A stretch of 39,144 bases of DNA from an uncultured Bacilli bacterium (GCA_944372245.1 CALVYN010000006.1:1-39144); one strand, 5' to 3'; counted from the stretch's first letter, positions 24,782-34,541 are shown. The notes: generated by a model from the letters alone, not told the origin. Made by a program: numbers and translations.

Positions 24782-26311
24782 TTATAGCTGATTCACGTAG
24801 TCGATGAAGCGGTTGAAGGCGGCATCGCCCTCGGGGGTCTGCTTGTAGACGCCGGCATCCTCGAGGCAGCGGGCGAAGACCTTGCCGGTCTCCTCCTCGA
24901 CGATGGCCTTGACGTTGGAGGCGTTCAGCTCGGGGTGGCGAGCCACGATGCTCTTAGCCCACTCGGCGTGCTTCTCGGTCAGCGGGTCGCTGGCGGGGTC
25001 CTCGCCTTTGACCAGCATCTCCTCCAGCCTGGCCAGCTCGCTGTTGAGGCGGGAGGGTAGGACGGCCAGACCCATGACCTCAATCAGGCCGATGTTCTCC
25101 TTCTTGATGTGCCAGAGATCCTGGTGGGGATGATACAGGCCCATGGGGAACTCCTCGGTGGTCAGGTTGTTGCGCAGAACCAGCTCGAGGGCGTACTCGC
25201 CATCGTAGCTGCGCGCCTGAGCACCGATGCGGTGAGCGATGGGGGTGATGGTGTTGTGGGGCTCGCCGGCGGTGTTGGCCAGGATGGTGGCCGCCTCGTC
25301 GGTGTAGCCGCGCCAGGCGGCGAGGATCCTGTCTGCCAGGGCGACCAGGCGGGCGGGATCCTTGGACTGGATTCTGATGTCTGACAGGGGCCAGCGCACA
25401 TGGCCGGCCTTGACGTCCTCAAAGCCCTTGAAGACGATGTCCTGATAGACGGGGGCCCTGAACATCGGGAAGATGTAGGAGCCGCCCTGATAGTGGTCGT
25501 GGGTCAGAATCGAGCCGCCGACGATGGGCAGGTCGGCGTTGGAGCCTAGGATGTAGTGGGGGAACTGCTGGGTGAACTCCAGCAGGTGGACGAAGCAGTC
25601 GTGGTCGATGACCATCGGGATGTGCTCCTGGTTGAAGACGATGCAGTGCTCGTTGAAGTAGGAGTAGGGGGAGTACTGGAAGAAGTACTGCTTGCCGCCG
25701 AGGGTGATGGGGATGATCCTGATGTTCTCCCTCGCGGGGTGGTTCAGCCGGCCGGCGTAGCCCTCGTTGGTGGGGCAGAGCTGGCACTTGGGATAGGAGG
25801 ACTGCTTCAGGAGCTTGGCCGCAGCGATGGCCTTGGGGTCCTTCTCGGGCTTGGAGAGGTTGATGGTGATATCCAGGTCTCCATAGGGGGTGGAGGTGAC
25901 CCACTTGAGGTCCTTCTTCACGCGGTAGGTGCGGATGTAGTCGTTGTCGCGGCAGAAGCGGTAGAAGGCGTCGGTCGCCGCCCAGGGCGACTTGCTCTCA
26001 TAGGTCTGGCGGAAGCGGGCGATGACGTTGGAGGGGCGGTCGGTGAAGACGCCCATCAGCTGGGTGTCAAACAGGTCGCGATAGACGACGGAGTTCTCCG
26101 CCATCAGCCCCTTCTCGTAGGCCCAGTCGAGGATCTCCTTGAGTGTGCTCTCCAGGTCGACATCCTTGAAGGTCTCCGCCGGCTCGACGTACTCGTCGAG
26201 CTTGAGGATATGGAGGATGGAGTTGGTGCAGAAGATGGCATCCTCGGGCTTGATCAGCTCGCGCTCGAGCGCGTAGGTGACCAGCTTCTTGATTGAGACA
26301 TTGATATCCAT
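24782..26311 (-). CDS. galT: Galactose-1-phosphate uridylyltransferase, class II
   Basis: 509 residues, matching the long Gram-positive GalT class and not the 340-residue E. coli type. Class II hallmarks: GGSILTHDHYQGG (265-277), which holds the HxH-type active-site histidines, and the C-terminal YHPHQDLWHIKKENIGLIEV segment. It exchanges UMP between UDP-glucose and galactose 1-phosphate in the Leloir pathway. It follows galK by 18 nt with a GAGGGGTGAGGG ribosome binding site and shares its transcript. The UDP-galactose 4-epimerase needed to complete the pathway is not in this window. Confidence 0.95.
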   Translation of the reverse strand: MDINVSIKKLVTYALERELIKPEDAIFCTNSILHILKLDEYVEPAETFKDVDLESTLKEILDWAYEKGLMAENSVVYRDLFDTQLMGVFTDRPSNVIARFRQTYESKSPWAATDAFYRFCRDNDYIRTYRVKKDLKWVTSTPYGDLDITINLSKPEKDPKAIAAAKLLKQSSYPKCQLCPTNEGYAGRLNHPARENIRIIPITLGGKQYFFQYSPYSYFNEHCIVFNQEHIPMVIDHDCFVHLLEFTQQFPHYILGSNADLPIVGGSILTHDHYQGGSYIFPMFRAPVYQDIVFKGFEDVKAGHVRWPLSDIRIQSKDPARLVALADRILAAWRGYTDEAATILANTAGEPHNTITPIAHRIGAQARSYDGEYALELVLRNNLTTEEFPMGLYHPHQDLWHIKKENIGLIEVMGLAVLPSRLNSELARLEEMLVKGEDPASDPLTEKHAEWAKSIVARHPELNASNVKAIVEEETGKVFARCLEDAGVYKQTPEGDAAFNRFIDYVNQL

Positions 26312-26329
26312 GACTCTGCCCTCACCCCT

Positions 26330-27529
26330 CTAGTACTGCTTGATGATCTCGGGGCCGTTGCCCACGTCGACGACGTAGAAGGTGGCGTGGTAGTGCGAGC
26401 GGGCCGAGTAGATGCGCTGGACGTTGGCCATGAAGTCCTTGATGTTCTCGTCGTCGACGATGGAGACGGTGCAGCCGCCCCAGCCGCCGCCGGTCTGGCG
26501 CGAGCAGAGGACGCCGGGCTGGATGCGGGCGGCGTCGACCAGCAGGTCGGTCTCCTCGCAGGTGGCCTCGTAGTCGTAGCGGATGCTCTCGCCGGCCTCG
26601 TTGATCAGGTCGCCGAAGCGGTTGAGATCGCCGGCCTTCAGGGCCTTGAGCGAGTCGATGGTGCGCTGGTTCTCGGAGATGGCGTGCTTGGCCCGCTTGA
26701 AGATGACCTTGTCGGTGATGACATCGGCGTGCTCATAGAAAGTTTTAAGGTCGATGTCGCAGAGGTTGACCATCCCGGGGATGACCTTCTTCAGGGCATC
26801 CCTGGCCGCATCGGACTGGGCGCGGCGGGTGTTGTACTGGCTGTTGACCAGGGAGTGGGGCTTGTTGGAGTTGGTCACCACGATCCGCTTGCCCCGCATG
26901 GAGATGGGCGCGTACTCGTACTCCATGGTGCCGCAGTTGAGCAGGATGGCCGAATCCTTCCTTCCCATGGCCGAGGCGAACTGGTCGAGGATGCCGGTGT
27001 TGGCGCCCAGGTACCTGTTCTCGGCCACGTTGCCGATCTTGGCCAGCTCGATGTTGTTGAGCTTCGCCTCATCGAAGCCGTTGAGGTCTCTCAGCATGAT
27101 GGCGGTCACGACCTCGAGGGAGGCGGAGGAGGAGAGGCCCGAGCCATTGGGCACATCGCCGCCGTAGACCACGTCGAGACCCTTGGTGCAGGCATAGCCG
27201 GCCTGGGCCATGGCCCAGATGACGCCCTTGGGATAGGCGGTCCACATGCCCTTCTCCATCAGGGGGTGGAGATCGTCCAGGCTGGTCTCGATTACGTCCG
27301 CCTTGGGGATGTTGATGGAGTAGAAGCGCAGCTTCCTATCCGCTCTGGGCTTGGCGATGCAGTAGCTGCCGATGGTCAGCGCGCAGGGGAAGACGTAGCC
27401 GCCGGAGTAGTCGATGTGCTCTCCGATCAGGTTCACGCGTCCTGGTGCAAAGTAGAGCTTGGCGCCGTCCAAGCTGCCGAAGCGGGCGGTGAAGGCCGCC
27501 TCGATCTTCCTGATTAAGTCCTCGTTCAT
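26330..27529 (-). CDS. galK: Galactokinase
   Basis: 399-residue GHMP kinase. Galactokinase signature GRVNLIGEHIDY (30-41), ATP-binding GSGLSSSA (129-136), catalytic Asp182 in NTGILDQFASAMG, and the C-terminal GGGWGGCTVSI. It phosphorylates alpha-D-galactose at C1. GAGGAG lies before the ATG. First gene of the galKT operon; a cre-like sequence lies 82 bp upstream of its start. No galactose-specific regulator gene (galR) is seen next to it. Confidence 0.96.
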   Translation of the reverse strand: MNEDLIRKIEAAFTARFGSLDGAKLYFAPGRVNLIGEHIDYSGGYVFPCALTIGSYCIAKPRADRKLRFYSINIPKADVIETSLDDLHPLMEKGMWTAYPKGVIWAMAQAGYACTKGLDVVYGGDVPNGSGLSSSASLEVVTAIMLRDLNGFDEAKLNNIELAKIGNVAENRYLGANTGILDQFASAMGRKDSAILLNCGTMEYEYAPISMRGKRIVVTNSNKPHSLVNSQYNTRRAQSDAARDALKKVIPGMVNLCDIDLKTFYEHADVITDKVIFKRAKHAISENQRTIDSLKALKAGDLNRFGDLINEAGESIRYDYEATCEETDLLVDAARIQPGVLCSRQTGGGWGGCTVSIVDDENIKDFMANVQRIYSARSHYHATFYVVDVGNGPEIIKQY

Positions 27530-27584
27530 GGTCGCTCCTCACATTGGGTAAGGACGAGTTAAAAAACATTCTCGTCTCGAGGAG

Positions 27585-27625
27585 ATTTTACTCTTATAGA
27601 AAGAGGTCTAAGCAAGCGATTTCAC
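27585..27625 (-). promoter_or_regulatory. galK promoter region with cre-like site
   Basis: The minus-strand sequence GTGAAATCGCTTGCT (27611-27625) matches 14 of 15 cre positions. Downstream on the same strand, TATAAG (27593-27598) or TAAAAT (27585-27590) are possible -10 boxes; TTGCTT (27610-27615), inside the cre-like site, is the best -35 but its spacing is imperfect (19 bp to TAAAAT). A bound CcpA would block this promoter. Confidence 0.5.
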
Positions 27626-27679
27626 AGCATTTTTTCATGTTGTGAACCGGTGGTATCGCGCTCTCGCCCGCTCGTGAAA

Positions 27680-27699
27680 AAATCCGTATACACGGATTT
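27680..27699. repeat. Palindrome in the galK/macB-like intergenic region
   Basis: AAATCCGTATACACGGATTT: 8-bp perfect arms around ATAC. It looks like an operator for a dimeric regulator, but no regulator gene is adjacent. Confidence 0.5.
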
Positions 27700-27783
27700 A
27701 TACCCCAATTGTCCCTGAAGGCATTCGATCTGAGGCGGAAGGGCCCGCACGTGAGATATTTTTGTGATGGTATGGGTTTTCAA

Positions 27784-27810
27784 AAGTGATATGAGGGGAG
27801 GCTATCACTT
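27784..27810. repeat. Spaced inverted repeat in the galK/macB-like intergenic region
   Basis: AAGTGATA (27784-27791) and TATCACTT (27803-27810), perfect 8-bp arms, 11-nt spacer. No T tract, so an operator or RNA hairpin rather than a terminator. Confidence 0.5.
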
Positions 27811-28018
27811 AACAACGTAAGTTACGATACAGCTCGGCAGCGCAGGGACAGCTCCCGATCGCGAGCGGCGGCGGATATTTATTTCTGGTCGCTTGACTCA
27901 ACCTTTATCCTTTATCTCACAACCGAAAAATGTCACTCTCGTATTCCTATAATTATTCAGCTTGCAAAAGAGTTTCCAGCTATCAGGGCGGCTCGAAGGC
28001 ATCGATGGAGGTTTTCCC

Positions 28019-30967
28019 GTGCTCGAACTTAGGAATATCACCAAGGAGTATCAGCTCGATCGCGAATCGAGCGTCCACGCGTTGAAGGGCATCTCGCTCA
28101 GCCTGCCGGATACGGGTTTCATCTCGATCCTCGGTCCCTCCGGCTGCGGCAAGACCACCCTTCTTAACATCGTCTCCGGCCTCGATCGGTACACCTTGGG
28201 CGACCTGATCGTCGACGGTATCTCGACCTCCAAGTTCAGCGACCGGATGTGGGACGACTACCGCAACAAGAAGGTCGGTATGGTCTTCCAGTCCTACAAC
28301 CTGATTCCTCACCTCACCATCTGGGAGAACGTTGCCCTGCCTCTGACCCTGGCCGGCTTCTCCCGCCGCTCCAAGAAGGAGCGAGCCCTGCGGGCTCTGG
28401 CCGTCGTCGGTCTCAAGGACCAGGGGAAGAAGCACCCCAACCAGCTCTCCGGCGGCCAGCAGCAGCGCATCGCCATCGCCCGCGCCATCATCAACAACCC
28501 CTCGATCATCCTGGCCGATGAGCCCACCGGCGCCCTCGACTCCGTGACCTCGGTCCAGGTCATGGATATCCTGAAGTCTCTGTCGAAGAAGCGCCTGGTG
28601 GTGATGGTCACCCACAACCGCGAGCTGGCTCTTCGCTACTCCGACAGAATCATCTCCATGAAGGACGGTCTGGTCATCTCCGATGCGCCCAACAGCAGCG
28701 ACCTGCCCACCCAGCTCAAGAGCGCTCGCTTCCAGTCGGCCCTGGCCCGCCGGGGCGGCGCCTCGCGCCGGACGCGCGTGGCCCTGGCGGCTCGCCCGCT
28801 CCCCGCGAAGGAGGAGCCGGTCTACATCGCCGACGTCTCCATCCCCGACATCGATCAGGGCGAACCGGGCGACCAGCGCGGGGAGAAGCGCTCCCGCATG
28901 ACCTTCTGGACCGCCTTCTCCATGTCGGTGAGAAACCTTCTAACCAAGAAGGGACGCACGATCCTGACGGCGATCGCCTCCTCCTTCGGCATCATCGGCG
29001 TCGGTCTGGTCCTGGCGGTCTCTAACGGCTTTACCCACTACATCAACCGGATGGAGAGCGAGTCTCTAGCCCAGTTCCCCATCACCATCTCCTCCCAGAC
29101 CATCAGCCTGGTCTCGGATGCCTTCCCCGACCGCGACCTGACTGAGTATCCCGAGGATGGTATCGTCCACGTCACCCCTGAAATCTCGTCTTATTTCCAC
29201 GTCAATAATCTGACACCCGAGTACTATGACACCTATCTGAGCGGCCTCGATCCCGACCTCTACAACTCGATCAAGCTCTCCTATTCGACCGCGGCCAACG
29301 TCGTGACCAGCGATGGTGACGGCGGATACTGCGCCATCGACACCGTGCCCAGCAGCGGCATGCTGGCGTCTCTGATGGGCGGTTCCTCCTGGCAGGAGCT
29401 GCCCGGCGATGAGGACTTCATCATGTCTCAGTACGACTTGGTGGCAGGTGAGTATCCTCAGGATGAGACGGGGCTGCTGATCGTGGTGGACTCATACAAC
29501 TCGATCTCGGCCGATACCCTGGCGGGATTGGGCTACGACTCCGACTCCTTCCCCGCGGGGACCATCACCGACCTGACCTTCGAGGATATCTCCTCGAAGA
29601 CTTACCGCCTCTTCGACAACGATGACTTCTATGCGGTGAGCGATGAGGTCAACGGCGATGTTCGCGGTCTGGCGCTCCTCAATCCCGACGACTACTACAC
29701 CTTCATCACCCTTCTCTCCCAGCTGGTCGACGCCTCCCAGATGAGCACCGATGAGCTCCTAGAGATCGCCCAGCAGATCCTCTCCCTCTTCGTTCAGGTC
29801 GCTCCCGACTTCGATGCGGCGAGCCTGATTCCGGCCCTGAGTACCCTGCGCCAGTTCACTAGCGGCACTCTGAGCTGGGATGACTGCCTCGCCACCATCT
29901 TCACCCAGCTGCAGGCGGCGGGCGTGGATATCAATCCCGTCACCGAGATGCGCTCCTACGAGCGGCCCAGGGACAACAGTGTCGAGATGCGCAACCTCTA
30001 CGAGTACGGCAACCGCGAAGGTGTCGCCGGTGACGACAGGGCCACCGACCTGCACGTGGTCGGCATCCTTCGTCCCAAGCCCTCCACCACCCTGGGCATC
30101 CTGAGCGACGGTATCTACTACACCTCGCCCCTCTCGGAGAAGGTGGCCCATGAGGCGGAGAACTCTCAGATCGCCCAGGACTGCGGTGCGCGCACCATGA
30201 TCGACCTCGGCGCTCTGACCGATGAGGAGGCTAGAGAGATCATCTCGAACCTGAACGGCGGCGATACCTCCGCAGCTCTGGCTGACCTGGCCTCCCGTGG
30301 CTTCCTCCTCTCCAACTACTCGATCTTCGACGCCTTCTCTCAGGTCGACGAGTCGACCATCATGGCTGAGCGCGGCGAGGTCGGCACCGACTCCGAGGTC
30401 TCCTCGATCACCATCTATCCCGTCGGCTTCGACGCCAAGGATGAGATCCTGGCCTACCTGGATGCCTACAACGTGGGTAAGGACGAGGCCGACCAGATCA
30501 TCTATACCGACGTGGCCGGCACGATCACGGTCGCGGTCGGGACGATCATCGACGTGATCTCGACCATCCTGATCGTCTTCGCCTCAATCTCGATGGTCGT
30601 CTCCTCCGTCATGATCGGCATCATCATCTACGTCTCAGTCATCGAGCGGACCAAGGAGATCGGCACCCTGCGCTCGGTCGGTGCCCGCAAGAAGGATGTC
30701 GCGCGCCTCTTCATCATGGAGTCGGTCTCCATCGGCATCCTGGCCGGCGTCCTCGGCGTGCTCTGCACCTACCTCCTCTCGATTCCCATCAACGTCATCC
30801 TCAACAGCATCTTCGCCGGCTATGAGCTCGGGGCCATCGCCAGCCTCAACCCCCTCCACGGCCTCATCCTCATCGCCATCTCCGCCCTCCTCACCTTCGT
30901 CGCCGGCCTCATCCCGGCCCGCATGGCCGGGCGCAAGGATCCGGTCCTGTGCCTGAGGACTGAATAG
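28019..30967 (+). CDS. MacB-like ABC transporter, fused ATPase and FtsX-type permease
   Basis: 982 residues from the GTG at 28019. The N-terminal ATPase (1-225) has Walker [10 protein letters not shown] (39-47), signature LSGGQQQR (143-150) and Walker B ILADEP (164-169), the LolD/MacB type. After a charged linker comes the permease: TM1 about 317-337, an extracytoplasmic domain of roughly 500 residues, then three C-terminal helices with the FtsX-like [18 protein letters not shown] loop. Such transporters export or sense peptides, antibiotics or lipids mechanically. The start: GATGGAGG (28004-28011) lies 7 nt before the GTG. An in-frame TTG at 27962 is less likely because it is only 9 nt past the TATAAT box. 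A single gene without a two-component system beside it. Confidence 0.88.
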   Translation: MLELRNITKEYQLDRESSVHALKGISLSLPDTGFISILGPSGCGKTTLLNIVSGLDRYTLGDLIVDGISTSKFSDRMWDDYRNKKVGMVFQSYNLIPHLTIWENVALPLTLAGFSRRSKKERALRALAVVGLKDQGKKHPNQLSGGQQQRIAIARAIINNPSIILADEPTGALDSVTSVQVMDILKSLSKKRLVVMVTHNRELALRYSDRIISMKDGLVISDAPNSSDLPTQLKSARFQSALARRGGASRRTRVALAARPLPAKEEPVYIADVSIPDIDQGEPGDQRGEKRSRMTFWTAFSMSVRNLLTKKGRTILTAIASSFGIIGVGLVLAVSNGFTHYINRMESESLAQFPITISSQTISLVSDAFPDRDLTEYPEDGIVHVTPEISSYFHVNNLTPEYYDTYLSGLDPDLYNSIKLSYSTAANVVTSDGDGGYCAIDTVPSSGMLASLMGGSSWQELPGDEDFIMSQYDLVAGEYPQDETGLLIVVDSYNSISADTLAGLGYDSDSFPAGTITDLTFEDISSKTYRLFDNDDFYAVSDEVNGDVRGLALLNPDDYYTFITLLSQLVDASQMSTDELLEIAQQILSLFVQVAPDFDAASLIPALSTLRQFTSGTLSWDDCLATIFTQLQAAGVDINPVTEMRSYERPRDNSVEMRNLYEYGNREGVAGDDRATDLHVVGILRPKPSTTLGILSDGIYYTSPLSEKVAHEAENSQIAQDCGARTMIDLGALTDEEAREIISNLNGGDTSAALADLASRGFLLSNYSIFDAFSQVDESTIMAERGEVGTDSEVSSITIYPVGFDAKDEILAYLDAYNVGKDEADQIIYTDVAGTITVAVGTIIDVISTILIVFASISMVVSSVMIGIIIYVSVIERTKEIGTLRSVGARKKDVARLFIMESVSIGILAGVLGVLCTYLLSIPINVILNSIFAGYELGAIASLNPLHGLILIAISALLTFVAGLIPARMAGRKDPVLCLRTE

Positions 30968-30982
30968 AGTCGAAAGCATCAG

Positions 30983-31009
30983 AAAAGCCCGAGAGAACCT
31001 CGGGCTTTT
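30983..31009. terminator. Terminator shared by the MacB-like gene and trpS
   Basis: 11-bp symmetrical stem AAAAGCCCGAG (30983-30993) and CTCGGGCTTTT (30999-31009), loop AGAAC. T tracts on both strands make it probably bidirectional between these convergent genes. Confidence 0.88.
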
Positions 31010-31044
31010 TGAATCTAACAATCTCTAATACTAGTTAGAGGTAC

Positions 31045-32154
31045 TTAATCCTTCCTCTCGTACCGAGCCCTCTGGGCGGCCTTGTAGGCCTCGTTGGTCA
31101 GATAGTCGACCTTGAGGGCGGACTTGAGGCGGTCCATGACCCCGGCGGCCTTCCTCTCGGCCCGCTTGCAGCCCTCGTTGAGGATGGTGAAGACCTCGTC
31201 CAGATGGTTCTCCCAGTAGGCGCGGCGCTCGCGGATGGGAGCGAGGATGCCCTCCAGGACCTGGAAGAGGAACTTCTTGCAGGTGACGTCGCCCAGACCG
31301 CCGCGCTCGTAGTGGGCCTTCATCTCGTCGAGGTTGCGATACTGGGGCAGATACCTGGCGAAGTCCTCGTCGGTGCAGAAGGCGGCTAGGTAGATGAAGA
31401 CGGGGTTGTTCTCGGTGTGGCCGGGATCGTCCTTTCTCAGGTGGGTGGGGTCGGTGAACATCGAGAAGACCTTGTCGTGGACCTCCTTGGAGGAGTCGGA
31501 GAGGTAGATGCAGTTGTTCAGGGACTTGGACATCTTGGCGCGGCCGTCGGTGCCGGGCAGGCGCCGGCAGAACTCCTGCTTGGGCACCAGGATCTCGGGC
31601 TCGACCAGGATGGGATGCTCGGGGCTGCCGTAGATGGCGTTGACCCGGCGGACGATCTCGCGGCACTGCTCGACCATCGGCGACTGGTCCTCGCCGGCGG
31701 GGACCAGGGTCGTGTCGAAGCAGGCAATGTCGGCGGCCTGGGAGACGGGATAGGTGAAGAAGCCCACGGGCAGGGAGGCGTCCATGCCGCGCGCCTTGAT
31801 CTCCTCCTTCAGGGTCGGGTTGCGCTCTAAAGTCGCGACGGTGACGAAGTTGGCCAGATAGAGCGCCATCTCCGCCATCTGGGGGACCTGGGACTGGATG
31901 AAGAGGGTGACCCGCGCGGGGTCGAGGCCGATGGCCAGGTAGTCCAGCGCCACGTCCACCACGGAGTCCTCGATCTTCTGAGGCTTGCCCACGTTGTCAG
32001 TCAGCGCCTGGCAGTCGGCGATGAAGACGTAGAACTCGTCGTAGTTGCCCTCTTCCATCAGCTTGACGCGATTCTTCAAAGAGCCAGCGTAGTGGCCGAT
32101 GTGAAGTTTGCCGGTGGGGCGATCTCCGGTCAGGATGACCCTCTTTTTCTCCAT
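31045..32154 (-). CDS. trpS: Tryptophanyl-tRNA synthetase
   Basis: Class Ic aminoacyl-tRNA synthetase charging tRNA-Trp. HIGH motif at 18-21 (TGKLHIGHYAGSL) and KMSKS at 207-211 (GRAKMSKSLNN). 369 residues, about 35 more than the usual bacterial enzyme; the extra length is mainly between the KMSKS loop and the C-terminus. A GGAGG ribosome binding site precedes the ATG, and TATAAT on the minus strand (32180-32185) is its -10 box. The leader is only about 20 nt because the upstream gene's terminator lies close by, so there is no room for a T-box. Confidence 0.96.
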   Translation of the reverse strand: MEKKRVILTGDRPTGKLHIGHYAGSLKNRVKLMEEGNYDEFYVFIADCQALTDNVGKPQKIEDSVVDVALDYLAIGLDPARVTLFIQSQVPQMAEMALYLANFVTVATLERNPTLKEEIKARGMDASLPVGFFTYPVSQAADIACFDTTLVPAGEDQSPMVEQCREIVRRVNAIYGSPEHPILVEPEILVPKQEFCRRLPGTDGRAKMSKSLNNCIYLSDSSKEVHDKVFSMFTDPTHLRKDDPGHTENNPVFIYLAAFCTDEDFARYLPQYRNLDEMKAHYERGGLGDVTCKKFLFQVLEGILAPIRERRAYWENHLDEVFTILNEGCKRAERKAAGVMDRLKSALKVDYLTNEAYKAAQRARYERKD

Positions 32155-32179
32155 GGTAAAACCTCCGTTGAGCGCGGGT

Positions 32180-32185
32180 ATTATA
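32180..32185 (-). promoter_or_regulatory. trpS promoter -10 box
   Basis: Perfect TATAAT on the minus strand; the best -35, TTGGAA, is 15 bp upstream, overlapping the tail of the preceding terminator. Confidence 0.5.
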
Positions 32186-32206
32186 AGGCTTTATGGCGTT
32201 TTCCAA

Positions 32207-32232
32207 TGAAAAGGGCACCCCGAAGGGTGCCC
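32207..32232 (-). terminator. Terminator of the 678-residue lipoprotein gene
   Basis: On the minus strand GGGCACCC, loop TTCG, GGGTGCCC, then TTTT; a perfect 8-bp stem with a stable UUCG tetraloop. Confidence 0.92.
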
Positions 32233-32264
32233 GCTTTCAATCTGTGAACGATCGTTGGAGGAAC

Positions 32265-34301
32265 TTAAGCCGCCAGATAGGCCTCCAGCGCGGTCAGGTC
32301 AGCCTTGGCCGCATCGGAGATGGTCTCGCGGGTGGTGGTGCCGATGTTGGAGATGGTGTAGTCGACCTCGACCTCGTAGGCGGCTTTGCCGAGGAAGTAG
32401 TTGTAGTAGAGGACGACGCTGATGCCGATCTCGCCAGCCTCAGCCTTGGAGAAGTCATAGGTCAGCTCGGTGACGCCGGGGTAGGCCGCGAAGTGGTTGG
32501 AGTTGGAGGAGGAGGCCCACATGGCGGAGCTGTCGCCTAGGATGTAGTCCAGAGGGCTGCAGATGGAGCTGAGGATCGCAGGGTCCATGGTGTTCCAGGT
32601 CAGGTCGGTGTGATCCACGCTGAAGGTGTAGGTGCCATCGCCGTTGGCGGTGAAGAAGTGGTAGTCGATAGCGCCGAGCTCGAGGTCGAAGGAGTCGGCG
32701 GTCAGCGCGACGGGGGTGCCGGAGAAGAAGTCGTACATCTGGTCATCGGACAGGTAGGTGTTGTCGGAGACGACATCCTCCGTGGTCAGGTTGTACATGG
32801 CGACGGTGTCAGCCTCGCGGTTCAGGACAGCCGCATAGGTACCCTCGGTGGAGTCGAGGTATTTGCCGGTAGCGTGGTCATAGCTGTTGGAGGTGGGGGC
32901 GAGCTGATCGGAGATCACGTAGTTATCGAAGGCGTAGATGGTACCGCCCTGAGCGGCCTTATCGGAGTAGGTGATACCGTTGGGCAGACCATCGAAGCCT
33001 ATGCCGGTGCGGCCCTCGATCTGCTGTTCGACGGGGTCCACGGTCAGGGTGTAGGAAGCGCCGGAGGCCAGCTGGCTGACCAGCTTGCCAGCGGCGCCGG
33101 TCAGCATGTCCTTGGAGGACTCGTCGGTCTTGGGGGTATAGGGATCGGCCACATCCTCGACAGACTCGAAGTTGGTGAACTGGTAGGTGACGCTGCTGGG
33201 GTGGTCGGCGCTCATGTATTCGGTGGTGCCGGTGAAGGAGACGTTGATGGTGGTGACCTGATAGTCGGTGTTGAGGGTGAGCGAGAGGTCGGTGATGGTA
33301 TCGACGCCGGAGACGATCGAGCCGAGGGCCATATCGGCGATGTTGAGCAGAGGTGCGAACCAGCCGACCATGTAGCTGTCGGTATAGAGCTCAGGCTTGA
33401 GATTCAGGTGGTAGGTGGTCAGGTCATCCTCGGTGGTGGAGGTGAAGTAGAAGCGCTCCTTGAGAAGCTCGCCATCGACCGCAGTCAAGCTGGAGCCGTC
33501 CGCAGACCTCTCGCGCATCAGGTGGGAGATGGGGTTGGTGCAGTAGAAGAGTCCAGAGGTGGAGTCCCAGGCGGCGGTTGAGGGGTTGCCGGAGAAGAGG
33601 TTTGCGTCGAGGACCTCCTCGTTGTCGATTCCGAGGCTGGGCATAGCGATGTTGCCATTCTCATCCTTGACGAAGACGTTGCTTCCATACATCGCACCGT
33701 TGATCTCGCGGATCGCCACATCGTCGCCGTAGCTGGAGGTGTTGGTGGTGTTGAAGCCGCCACCCAGGTCGGTCATGATGTCGACCATGGTGTAGGTCAG
33801 GACCTTGTTGGAGCTGGCCGCATCGAGCACGCCGGCCACCGCCTCGTCGGGAACGGCGGTGGAGACAGCCTCAGCCGCAGTCGCGGTGATGGTCACATCC
33901 TCGGCCTGCTCACCCTCGGTGTGCATGACGATGTTGTAGGCTGAACCGCTGCCCGCCACGGCGTAGCTGGCACCGGTGCGGTCGCCAGTCGCCGTCAGGC
34001 TGACCAGGGTGTAGCCCTCATCCAGCTTCACGTTGAAGTTGTAGTAGCCCTCGCTGTTGGGCACATCGGTGAAGCCGCTCGAGGGGGTGAGGGTTACGTG
34101 GTCGCCCGCCTCGAAGTGGACGTTGATGATCCCGTCGGGATCGACGTAGCTCGAGGAGGACGAAGACGAGGAGGAAGAGTCGGTCGAGGAGACGGGGGTC
34201 GTGGAGGAGGTGTCGCTGCTCGAACTGGTTCCAGGATGGGTGGTGCAGCCGACCAGACCGATCAGGCCGACCAGCGCTATGCTCAAAATCTTTTTACGCA
34301 T
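32265..34301 (-). CDS. Large Ser-linker lipoprotein of unknown function
   Basis: 678 residues, not recognised. Signal peptide with lipobox LVGC (C19), a Thr/Ser stalk with 10 consecutive Ser before YVDPDG, then a beta-rich module at about 55-145 (VTLTPSSGF...YNFNVKLDEGYTLVSLTA) that looks like an Ig/InlB-type repeat, and a long C-terminal region with no enzyme motif seen. Very few Cys. A GAAAGGAA ribosome binding site and a clear promoter lie upstream. It is divergent from the S8 protease gene. It could be a substrate-binding or adhesion protein; the stalk resembles those of the pullulanases, placing it on the same cell surface. Confidence 0.8.
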   Translation of the reverse strand: MRKKILSIALVGLIGLVGCTTHPGTSSSSDTSSTTPVSSTDSSSSSSSSSSYVDPDGIINVHFEAGDHVTLTPSSGFTDVPNSEGYYNFNVKLDEGYTLVSLTATGDRTGASYAVAGSGSAYNIVMHTEGEQAEDVTITATAAEAVSTAVPDEAVAGVLDAASSNKVLTYTMVDIMTDLGGGFNTTNTSSYGDDVAIREINGAMYGSNVFVKDENGNIAMPSLGIDNEEVLDANLFSGNPSTAAWDSTSGLFYCTNPISHLMRERSADGSSLTAVDGELLKERFYFTSTTEDDLTTYHLNLKPELYTDSYMVGWFAPLLNIADMALGSIVSGVDTITDLSLTLNTDYQVTTINVSFTGTTEYMSADHPSSVTYQFTNFESVEDVADPYTPKTDESSKDMLTGAAGKLVSQLASGASYTLTVDPVEQQIEGRTGIGFDGLPNGITYSDKAAQGGTIYAFDNYVISDQLAPTSNSYDHATGKYLDSTEGTYAAVLNREADTVAMYNLTTEDVVSDNTYLSDDQMYDFFSGTPVALTADSFDLELGAIDYHFFTANGDGTYTFSVDHTDLTWNTMDPAILSSICSPLDYILGDSSAMWASSSNSNHFAAYPGVTELTYDFSKAEAGEIGISVVLYYNYFLGKAAYEVEVDYTISNIGTTTRETISDAAKADLTALEAYLAA

Positions 34302-34333
34302 AAAACAATTCCTTTCACTAAGAACACCGCCGG

Positions 34334-34361
34334 ATTATATACCAGCCTTCGCGACCTGCAA
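34334..34361 (-). promoter_or_regulatory. Promoter of the 678-residue lipoprotein gene
   Basis: Minus-strand -35 TTGCAG (34356-34361), 16-bp spacer, -10 TATAAT (34334-34339). Confidence 0.65.
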
Positions 34362-34480
34362 AGGTGGAAAAATCGCTCTCCTAATCATCTTTGAGAGCCA
34401 CCCGTGCACGCGCTCATTTCACTATATTTATACGTGCGCGCGACCATGCAGGCATCCCTCGCACCGGGCATTTTCTCCGA

Positions 34481-34541
34481 TTGACAGAAGCATATATCGG
34501 GTCTATTCTTTCTCCGTTTCTAAGCAAAGGGAACGTGGAGG
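34481..34541 (+). promoter_or_regulatory. Promoter and ribosome binding site of the S8 protease gene
   Basis: -35 TTGACA (34481-34486, perfect), 17-bp spacer, -10 TATTCT (34504-34509). GTGGAGG at 34535-34541 lies 6 nt before the ATG. The most consensus-like promoter in the window. Confidence 0.8.

Larger units (their letters stand above)
27530..28018. other. Divergent intergenic region between galK and the MacB-like transporter
   Basis: 489 nt without a credible gene. From left: a hairpin-forming galK leader (GACGAG 27553-27558 with CTCGTC 27571-27576), the galK promoter region and cre-like site, the palindrome at 27680-27699, the spaced inverted repeat at 27784-27810, and the TATAAT (27948-27953) serving the transporter gene. 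The two inverted repeats are not explained by any gene here. Confidence 0.6.

Noticed and set aside
27962-28018. TTG start at 27962 for the MacB-like transporter
   Set aside because: It is 9 nt past the TATAAT box and has no ribosome binding site; the GTG at 28019 has GGAGG at the right distance and starts exactly at the conserved ATPase N-terminus.
32155-32264. T-box or other riboswitch before trpS
   Set aside because: Only about 20 nt separate the -10 box from the ATG and the upstream gene's terminator fills the rest, so there is no space for a T-box.
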